From Pseudomonadota bacterium (lineage in GTDB: Bacteria > Actinomycetota > Actinomycetes > Actinomycetales > Cellulomonadaceae): a stretch of 32,545 bases of DNA. The notes under the pieces are model-generated. The model searched no databases. It was given only the letters and a program-made list of their open reading frames with translations, and had not been told where the DNA came from. Positions 1 through 6,529 of the stretch are shown piece by piece; position 1 is the first letter of the stretch; every line of letters begins with the position of its first letter. The stretch covers positions 1 to 32,545 of the forward strand of contig JAKBFW010000013.1 of the NCBI GenBank assembly GCA_021833345.1, in the 5' to 3' direction. A program made the position numbers and the translations under genes.

Positions 1-1
1 G

Positions 2-82
2 CGGGTGCCGATGTCGGCCACGGCGCGTCGGCGTACGGTCGCCCCAGCGGACGCCGAGCCCGTGCGGCCGACGCTGACCTGA
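2..82 (+). CDS. Possible 3' end of an upstream gene (partial, unidentified)
   Basis: Frame 2 is open from the window edge to a TGA at 80-82 and reads about 26 codons ending in ...AEPVRPTLT. About 23 of 26 third positions are G or C, better than the other two forward frames; frame 1 is also open, to a TGA at 85-87, with weaker third-position bias. No family can be recognised from so short a tail. The gene body lies outside the window, so both the frame and the existence of a gene are tentative. Confidence 0.3.
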   Translation, partial: RVPMSATARRRTVAPADAEPVRPTLT

Positions 83-142
83 CCTGACCTACGCTCCCCC
101 GACCTGACCGGCCCTGACCGGCACTGAACTGCAAGGCAAGGA

Positions 143-1438
143 ATGACGCCCATGCTCGTCGCCGAGTACACGATCCCCGGCATCCACGTCCGGGAGCACG
201 AGGTCCAGGTCCCGCTGCGGTGGGACCGCCCCGACGACTCCCCCACCCTGACCGTGTTCGTCCGCGAGATCGTCGACCCCGCCCGCGCGAGCGAGGAGCT
301 TCCCCTGCTGCTGTTCCTGCAGGGTGGCCCCGGCGGGCAGGGGCCCCGCCCGACGGCGTCGGGCTGGTGGTCCACCGCCCTGCGCACCCACCGCGTCGTG
401 CTGCTCGACCAGCGCGGCACGGGGCGCAGCTCGCGCGTCGACGGCCACTGGATCACGACGGTCGGCTCGGCCGAGGACCAGGCCGACGTGCTCGCGTGCT
501 TCCGTCAGGACGCGATCGTCGCGGACGCCGAGCACGTGCGACGCACCGTGTACGGCGGCGCCCGCTGGGCGACCCTCGGCCAGAGCTACGGCGGATTCCT
601 CACTCTCGCCTACCTGTCGAGCGCCCCCGAGGCGTTGACTGCGTGCTACGTGACCGGCGGCCTGATCGGGATCGAGGCCGACGCGGAGACCGTCTACCGC
701 CGGACCTACCCCCGCATGGAGCGCCGCGACGCCGAGTACGACCGCCGCTACCCCCAGGACCGGAGCCGCCTGTCGACGATCGCCGACCACCTCACCGGTG
801 GCGGCGTGCGACTCCCCAACGGCGACCCGTTCACGGTTGAGCGGCTCCAGGCCCTCGGCATGCGGTTCGGCATGAGCACGGGGTTCGAGCAGCTGCACTG
901 GCTGCTCGACACGGCGTGGTCGAGGACCACCGCACCGACCCTGTCCGACGGCTTCACCTCGGCGGTCCAGGAGGCGACGGGATTCGACGACAACCCGCTG
1001 TACGCGGTGCTCCAGGAGAGCATCTACCAGCAGGGCGAGGGGGCGTCCGCGTGGGCCGCGCAGCGTGTCCGCGACGAGCGCCCTGAGCTGACGACCGACG
1101 CCCGGCCGCTCCGGCTCACCGGCGAGATGATGTTCCCGTGGATGTTCGAGCAGTACCGCGCGCTCCGACCGTTCCGGGCGGCGGCTGAGGTGCTCGCGGC
1201 TCGGACGCAGTGGCCCCGCCTCTACGACGCCGCGCGACTCGCTGCGAACGAGGTCCCGGTCGCAGCGATCCAGTACGTCGACGACCCGTACGTCGACCTC
1301 GACCTCGCGACGCAGACCGCGCAGGCCGTCGGCAACACGCGCATCTGGGTCACGAACGAGTTCCTGCACGACGGGCTCCGGGTGGCCGGGGACACGATCC
1401 TGCCGCGACTCGTCGACATGACGACGGGTCGCGTCTGA
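143..1438 (+). CDS. Alpha/beta hydrolase, proline iminopeptidase (prolyl aminopeptidase) family
   Basis: A 431-residue cytoplasmic alpha/beta hydrolase resembling proline iminopeptidases (peptidase family S33), which remove N-terminal proline from peptides. The early strand LLLFLQGGPGGQGP carries the HGGPG-like oxyanion region, here QGGPG, followed by LLDQRGTGRS. The nucleophile elbow GQSYGG puts the serine at about residue 148. The acid is probably one of the aspartates at 380-381 in YVDDPY, and the histidine is about residue 409 in FLHDG. There is no signal peptide. Two in-frame ATGs compete: 143 (AAGG 6 nt upstream) and 152 (AAGGA 9 nt upstream), so the protein may start MLVAEY. The family call is strong; the exact peptide substrate is inferred. 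Confidence 0.85.
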   Translation: MTPMLVAEYTIPGIHVREHEVQVPLRWDRPDDSPTLTVFVREIVDPARASEELPLLLFLQGGPGGQGPRPTASGWWSTALRTHRVVLLDQRGTGRSSRVDGHWITTVGSAEDQADVLACFRQDAIVADAEHVRRTVYGGARWATLGQSYGGFLTLAYLSSAPEALTACYVTGGLIGIEADAETVYRRTYPRMERRDAEYDRRYPQDRSRLSTIADHLTGGGVRLPNGDPFTVERLQALGMRFGMSTGFEQLHWLLDTAWSRTTAPTLSDGFTSAVQEATGFDDNPLYAVLQESIYQQGEGASAWAAQRVRDERPELTTDARPLRLTGEMMFPWMFEQYRALRPFRAAAEVLAARTQWPRLYDAARLAANEVPVAAIQYVDDPYVDLDLATQTAQAVGNTRIWVTNEFLHDGLRVAGDTILPRLVDMTTGRV

Positions 1439-1511
1439 GGGAGGTCGCTCGCGCGCTGGCCGGACGCGCACCGATGCCGGCTCGCACCCCGAGGGGTGTG
1501 AGGATCAGGTC

Positions 1512-3419
1512 ATGTCCATGAACCATCGGAGCGAGTGGTCCTCTCTCCGCTCGTACCGCCAGGACGCCCGCGTCACCGGTCACCGCTTGACCCCGGGGAC
1601 CTCGCGCCGCATCCTCGCGTACGCCCGTCCGTACCGCGCGCAGGTCGCCGTCTTCCTCGTCCTGGTGGTCGTCGCGTCGCTCCTGGTCGTCGCGACACCG
1701 TTGCTGCTCCAGCGCATCGTCGACGACGGCGTCGGCGGGCACGATCGGCGGCTCGTCGTCGTCCTCGCCTCGCTCGTCGCCGTCGTGGCGATCGCCGAGG
1801 CCGGGTTGAACCTCGTCCAACGGTGGTACTCCTCGCGCATCGGCGAGGGCCTCATCTACGACCTGCGCACGGACGTCTTCACGCACGTCCAGAAGCAGTC
1901 GATCGCGTTCTTCACCCGGACCCAGACGGGCTCGCTCGTCACCCGGCTGAACTCCGACGTCATCGGCGCGCAGCAGGCGTTCACGTCGACGCTCTCCGGC
2001 GTGGTCTCGAACGTCGTGTCGGTCGTCGTGGTGCTCACGACCATGCTCGCGCTGTCCTGGCAGATCACGGTCTGCGCACTGCTGATCGTCCCGGTGCTCC
2101 TGCTGCCGGCACGCCGGGTCGGGCGCCGGCTCGCGGGCCTCACGCGGGAGGGCATGCAGCTCAACGCCGAGCTCGGCAACCGGATGACGGAGCGGTTCAA
2201 CGTCGCCGGCGCGCTGCTCGTCACGCTGTTCGGCACCCCGGAGCGGGAGAGCGCCGAGTTCACCGAGCGCGCGGGTCGCGTCCGCGACATCGGCGTGCGG
2301 ATCGCGATGAGCAACCGCGTCTTCTTCGCCGCGCTCGGGGCGATGGCGTCGATCGCCACGGCCTTCGTGTACGGCGTCGGCGGGTGGCTGGCGATCAGCG
2401 GGACGGTCACGATCGGCACGCTCGTCGCGTTCGCCGGGCTGCTCGGTCGGCTCTACGGGCCGGTCACCGCCCTGAGCAACGTCCAGGTCGACATCATGAC
2501 GGCGCTCGTGTCGTTCGAGCGCGTCTTCGAGGTGCTCGACCTCGAACCGCTGGTCTGCGACGCGCCGGACGCCGTGCCGCTGCCCGACGGACCGCTCGGC
2601 GTCGAGCTGAGCGGCGTCTCGTTCCGGTACCCGAAGGTCTCCCAGGTGTCCCTCGCGTCGATGGAGCAGCGAGCGGGCGGCGACGGGGAGGACCCCGCCG
2701 CCGAGGACGCCGACCGCCGCCCGGACGACGCCGACGTCATCGAGGACGTCACGCTTGCGATCGAGCCCGGTCGGATGCTCGCTCTCGTCGGGCCGAGCGG
2801 TGCGGGGAAGACGACCCTCGGAGGACTCGTGCTCCGCCTGTACGACCCGACCTCGGGGAGCGTCCGGATCGGCGGCCGTGACCTCCGCGCGGTCACCCAG
2901 GCATCCCTGCACGTCGCGGTCGGGATGGTGAGCCAGGACGCGCACCTGTTCCACGACACCGTGCGGAACAACCTGCTCTACGCCGACCCGGGAGCCGACG
3001 ACGCCGCACTCCATCGGGCGCTCGCCGCGGCACACATCGACGACCTGGTGCGCCGGTTGCCCGAGGGGCTCGACACGATGGTCGGAGACCGGGGCCATCG
3101 GCTCTCCGGCGGGGAGAAGCAGCGCATCGCGATCGCCCGCCTCCTCCTGCGCTCACCACGCGTCATCGTGCTGGACGAGGCCACCGCACACCTCGACTCC
3201 GAGTCCGAGGCCGCCGTCCAGGACGCGCTCGACACCGCGATGACGGGACGGACGTCGATCGTGATCGCGCACCGGCTCTCGACGGTCCGACGGGCCGACG
3301 TCATCGCCGTCGTGGACCGCGGGCGCATCGTCGAGCGTGGCACCCACGACGGGCTGCTCGCCGCCGGTGGGTTGTACGCCGAGCTCTACCGGACCCAGTT
3401 CGCCGACCAGGCGGCGTGA
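1512..3419 (+). CDS. ABC transporter, fused permease and ATPase (type IV exporter half-transporter)
   Basis: A 635-residue membrane protein with an N-terminal six-helix exporter domain (roughly residues 35-330) and a C-terminal nucleotide-binding domain. The ATPase shows an A-loop FRYP (tyrosine about 373), Walker A GPSGAGKTT (427), signature LSGGEKQR (531), Walker B VIVLDEATAHLD (Asp555/Glu556) and H-loop IAHRLSTV (His587). It probably works as a homodimer, or with an unseen partner, exporting a lipid, peptide or drug; the substrate cannot be read. An acidic linker rich in D, E and A separates the A-loop from Walker A, making that span about 54 residues, longer than usual. The start at 1512 has only a weak AGG upstream; an in-frame ATG at 1518 is an alternative. 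Confidence 0.9.
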   Translation: MSMNHRSEWSSLRSYRQDARVTGHRLTPGTSRRILAYARPYRAQVAVFLVLVVVASLLVVATPLLLQRIVDDGVGGHDRRLVVVLASLVAVVAIAEAGLNLVQRWYSSRIGEGLIYDLRTDVFTHVQKQSIAFFTRTQTGSLVTRLNSDVIGAQQAFTSTLSGVVSNVVSVVVVLTTMLALSWQITVCALLIVPVLLLPARRVGRRLAGLTREGMQLNAELGNRMTERFNVAGALLVTLFGTPERESAEFTERAGRVRDIGVRIAMSNRVFFAALGAMASIATAFVYGVGGWLAISGTVTIGTLVAFAGLLGRLYGPVTALSNVQVDIMTALVSFERVFEVLDLEPLVCDAPDAVPLPDGPLGVELSGVSFRYPKVSQVSLASMEQRAGGDGEDPAAEDADRRPDDADVIEDVTLAIEPGRMLALVGPSGAGKTTLGGLVLRLYDPTSGSVRIGGRDLRAVTQASLHVAVGMVSQDAHLFHDTVRNNLLYADPGADDAALHRALAAAHIDDLVRRLPEGLDTMVGDRGHRLSGGEKQRIAIARLLLRSPRVIVLDEATAHLDSESEAAVQDALDTAMTGRTSIVIAHRLSTVRRADVIAVVDRGRIVERGTHDGLLAAGGLYAELYRTQFADQAA

Positions 3420-3475
3420 CGGCCGGCACGGAACCGCAGGAACCGCGTCGGCCCGGCGCTCCCAGGTTCGCCGCG

Positions 3476-3481
3476 TACCCT
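3476..3481 (+). promoter_or_regulatory. Candidate -10 hexamer TACCCT before the small hydrolase
   Basis: TACCCT would place a transcript start near 3488. That leaves a leader of about 23 nt containing GGAAG (3500-3504) before the proposed ATC start at 3511. There is no convincing -35. Confidence 0.4.
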
Positions 3482-3510
3482 GGTGCCCTCCCCCTGAACG
3501 GAAGCCCCTC

Positions 3511-4191
3511 ATCGACCGTCCCCTCGTCTTCGTGCACGGCACGCGCACGTCCGCGGACATCTGGTCCGCCCAGGTGGTCGCGATGGGGCTCTCCGGCCAC
3601 GACTGCGTCGCCGTGGACCTCCCCGGCCACGGCACGCGCGCGTCGGAGCGATTCACGCTGGCGGGCGCCCTCGAGACGATCGATCGTGCGGTTGACGGGT
3701 GCACGAGCCCGCCTCTTCTCGTCGGCCTCTCGCTCGGCGGGTACTCGGCTCTGGCCTACGCGGCCGACCACCAGGCCAAGCTCGCGGGCGTCCTCGTGTC
3801 CGGCTGCTCGACCGAGATCCGCGGCAAGCCGCTGACTGCGTACCGCCGCGTGTCGCACCAGATCGCTCGCCTGCTCCGGCCGAGCGGGGGCACCTGGCAC
3901 GTCGTCACCGACATGCTCGCCGCGCTCAGCGGGCACTCGGTTCTCGGCGACCTGCGCCGCATCCTCGTCCCGGTGTGGCTCGTCAACGGTCGTCTCGACC
4001 CGCTCCGGTTCGAGGAGCGTCGCTTCCTCGCAGCCCGACCCGGGACCTTCCTGACCGTGGTCCCGGGCGCGGGCCACGACGTCAACACCCATGCCCCGAT
4101 CGCGTTCAACCGCGTCCTGCTCGATGCGCTTCAGCACCTGGGTGCGCCTCACCTCAGACCGGCACGATCAGCAGCGAGTCCCGCGGCGTGA
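3511..4191 (+). CDS. Alpha/beta hydrolase, apparent non-standard ATC start
   Basis: A small alpha/beta hydrolase of about 226 residues. It shows the oxyanion strand RPLVFVHGTRTSADIW, a VDLPGHG turn, the nucleophile elbow GLSLGGYS and a C-terminal GAGHDV histidine. The substrate is unknown. In this frame the only ATG/GTG/TTG starts are GTGs at 3337 and 3367, inside the ABC gene and followed by unconserved-looking Arg/Pro-rich sequence, and GTG 3532, which would delete the first beta strand. ATC at 3511 would give (M)DRPLVFVHG with GGAAG 6 nt upstream and a TACCCT box further up, so I annotate from there. The tail after about LQHLGAP looks non-homologous and runs into intergenic DNA. The fold is certain; the start is inferred. 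Confidence 0.75.
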   Translation: MDRPLVFVHGTRTSADIWSAQVVAMGLSGHDCVAVDLPGHGTRASERFTLAGALETIDRAVDGCTSPPLLVGLSLGGYSALAYAADHQAKLAGVLVSGCSTEIRGKPLTAYRRVSHQIARLLRPSGGTWHVVTDMLAALSGHSVLGDLRRILVPVWLVNGRLDPLRFEERRFLAARPGTFLTVVPGAGHDVNTHAPIAFNRVLLDALQHLGAPHLRPARSAASPAA

Positions 4192-4293
4192 GCCACGGGT
4201 ACGGCCCGCGGGCCCGCCGTGGAGCTGCCGCAGGTCGATCGTGCTGACCACACCGACCGCGCCGTGGATGACGACGCGGGGCGCGCGGACTGG

Positions 4294-4299
4294 CAGTCT
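4294..4299 (+). promoter_or_regulatory. Leaderless -10 hexamer CAGTCT for glgX/treX
   Basis: CAGTCT ends 7 nt before the ATG at 4307. This is the same geometry as four other genes in the window, so the treXYZ transcript probably begins at or next to the start codon. No Shine-Dalgarno sequence is present. Confidence 0.5.
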
Positions 4300-4306
4300 T
4301 GTCCGT

Positions 4307-6529
4307 ATGCAGATCTGGCCAGGACGTGCGTACCCGCTCGGTGCGACCTACGACGGAACCGGCACCAACTTCGCGCTCTTCTCCGAGGCGGCCGAGCGCG
4401 TCGAGCTGTGCCTGATCGCACCCGACGGCACCGAGGAACGGATCGACCTCCCCGAGGTCGACGCCTTCGTGTGGCACGGCTACGTCCCCGCCCTCCAACC
4501 GGGCCAGCACTACGGGTACCGCGTCCACGGCCGCTACGACCCGCCGAACGGGCAGCGCTGCAACCCGTCGAAGCTGCTCCTGGACCCGTACGCCAAGGCG
4601 ATCGACGGCCAGGTCGACGGCGACCCGTCTCTCTTCTCCTACGCGTTCGGCGACGAGAACCAGCGGAACGACGACGACTCCCTCGGCCACACCATGACCT
4701 GTGTCGTCGTCAACCCGTTCTTCGACTGGGGTCACGACCGGCCGCCGCAGCACGAGTACCACAACAGCGTCATCTACGAGGCGCACGTGCGCGGGCTGAC
4801 CGAGCTGCACCCGGGCGTCCCCGAGGAGCAGCGCGGCACCTACGCCGCGCTCGCCCACCCGGCCGTGATCGAGCACCTCACGTCCCTCGGCGTCACCGCC
4901 GTCGAGCTCATGCCCGTGCACCAGTTCGTCAACGACCCGTCCCTGGTCGCCAAGGGCCTGTCCAACTACTGGGGCTACAACACGATCGGCTTCTTCGCGC
5001 CGCACAACGGCTACGCGGCGTACCCCGACGGCGGCCAGCAGGTCCAGGAGTTCAAGACCATGGTCAAGGCCCTGCATGCCGCCGACATCGAGGTGATCCT
5101 CGACGTGGTGTACAACCACACGGCCGAGGGCAACCACATGGGCCCGACGCTCGGCTTCCGCGGTATCGACAACGCGAACTACTACCGGCTCGTGGACGAG
5201 GACCAGGCGCACTACTTCGACACCACCGGCACCGGGAACTCGCTGCTGATGCGGTCGCCGCACGTGCTGCAGCTGATCATGGACTCGCTGCGCTACTGGG
5301 TCCAGGACATGCACGTCGACGGGTTCCGGTTCGACCTCGCGGCGACCCTCGCACGTCAGTTCCACGAGGTCGACCGACTCTCGGCCTTCTTCGACATCGT
5401 CCAGCAGGACCCGGTCATCTCCCAGGTCAAGCTGATCGCGGAGCCGTGGGACCTCGGTGACGGCGGCTACCAGGTCGGTGGGTTCCCGCCGCTGTGGTCG
5501 GAGTGGAACGGGAAGTACCGCGACACCGTCCGGGACTTCTGGCGCGGTGAGCCGTCGACCCTCGGCGAGTTCGCCAGCAGGCTCACCGGTTCCTCGGACC
5601 TCTACGAGCACACCGGCCGCCGCCCGATCGCGTCGGTGAACTTCGTCACCGCTCACGACGGCTTCACCCTGACGGACCTGGTCTCGTACGACGAGAAGCA
5701 CAACGAGGCCAACGGCGAGGGCAACAACGACGGCGAGAGCCACAACCGGTCCTGGAGCTGCGGCGTCGAGGGCCCGACGACGGCGCCGGACGTCCTCAAG
5801 CTGCGCGCGCGCCAGAAGCGCAACTTCATGGCGACGCTCCTGCTCTCCCAGGGCGTCCCGATGATCGCGCACGGCGACGAGCTCGGCCGCACCCAGCAGG
5901 GCAACAACAACGTGTACTGCCAGGACAACGCCCTGTCGTGGGTCGACTGGGACCTCGACACCTCGCGCTCCGCCCTGCTCGAGTTCACTCGCACGCTCGT
6001 CCACCTGCGCCGCGAGCACCCGGTCTTCCGGCGCCGTCGGTTCTTCGCGGGTTCGGCCGAGCACGGCGGCGAGTCCGAGCTGCGCGACATCGCCTGGCTC
6101 ACCCCGGCCGGCGAGCACATGTCCGACTCCGCGTGGCACGAGGACCACGCCCGCGCCGTGATGGTCTTCCTCAACGGCGACGCGATCATGGAGCCGGACC
6201 TGCGCGGCGAGGAGATCATCGACGACAGCTTCCTGGTGCTGTTCAACGCTCAGGCGGAGCCGCTGCCCTTCACGCTGCCCACCGAGGAGTACGGCGCGTC
6301 CTGGACAGCGGTGCTCGACACCGACTCCCACGTGACACCGGGCACCGTGTTCGGCGCGGGCGCCGAGGTCGCGCTCGAGCACCGGTCCTTGGTCGTGCTG
6401 ACTCGCTCACCCCTGCTGCGGCCTGCACTCGCACCGGTCACGGCGTCCGGGCCGGCGCCCACGACCGCCCCGCCGGGCGCTCCACCGTCGGCCCCTGCCG
6501 TCCCGGCGGCACCGACGGCGCGCCCGTGA
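4307..6529 (+). CDS. glgX: Glycogen debranching enzyme GlgX / TreX (isoamylase type)
   Basis: A 740-residue GH13 debranching enzyme that hydrolyses alpha-1,6 branches of glycogen or limit dextrins, releasing linear maltodextrins for TreY. An N-terminal CBM48-like domain (WPGRAYPLGATYDGTGTNFA) precedes the barrel. Conserved regions are DVVYNHTAEG (Asp266), DGFRFDLAA (nucleophile Asp343), IAEPWD (acid/base Glu379) and TAHDGF (Asp451), followed by the GlgX-typical YDEKHNEANGE. The last 40 or so residues are a low-complexity Pro/Ala/Thr tail not expected in the family core. The ATG at 4307 is chosen over the track start at 4091, because homology begins at MQIWPGR and a leaderless -10 lies just upstream. 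The TGA overlaps the treY GTG (GTGA), so translation is probably coupled. Confidence 0.96.
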   Translation: MQIWPGRAYPLGATYDGTGTNFALFSEAAERVELCLIAPDGTEERIDLPEVDAFVWHGYVPALQPGQHYGYRVHGRYDPPNGQRCNPSKLLLDPYAKAIDGQVDGDPSLFSYAFGDENQRNDDDSLGHTMTCVVVNPFFDWGHDRPPQHEYHNSVIYEAHVRGLTELHPGVPEEQRGTYAALAHPAVIEHLTSLGVTAVELMPVHQFVNDPSLVAKGLSNYWGYNTIGFFAPHNGYAAYPDGGQQVQEFKTMVKALHAADIEVILDVVYNHTAEGNHMGPTLGFRGIDNANYYRLVDEDQAHYFDTTGTGNSLLMRSPHVLQLIMDSLRYWVQDMHVDGFRFDLAATLARQFHEVDRLSAFFDIVQQDPVISQVKLIAEPWDLGDGGYQVGGFPPLWSEWNGKYRDTVRDFWRGEPSTLGEFASRLTGSSDLYEHTGRRPIASVNFVTAHDGFTLTDLVSYDEKHNEANGEGNNDGESHNRSWSCGVEGPTTAPDVLKLRARQKRNFMATLLLSQGVPMIAHGDELGRTQQGNNNVYCQDNALSWVDWDLDTSRSALLEFTRTLVHLRREHPVFRRRRFFAGSAEHGGESELRDIAWLTPAGEHMSDSAWHEDHARAVMVFLNGDAIMEPDLRGEEIIDDSFLVLFNAQAEPLPFTLPTEEYGASWTAVLDTDSHVTPGTVFGAGAEVALEHRSLVVLTRSPLLRPALAPVTASGPAPTTAPPGAPPSAPAVPAAPTARP

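Noticed and set aside
1350-3098. 582-aa minus-strand ORF opposite the ABC transporter
   Set aside because: It is rich in Arg, Asp, Glu and His with no motif and lies antisense to a gene with full Walker and signature motifs. It is a high-GC shadow.
4154-6382. 742-aa minus-strand ORF opposite glgX
   Set aside because: Long only because the antisense frame of GC-rich codons lacks stops. Composition is E/V/R-rich and GlgX on the plus strand is certain. Only its last part, outside glgX, is kept as a possible relic.
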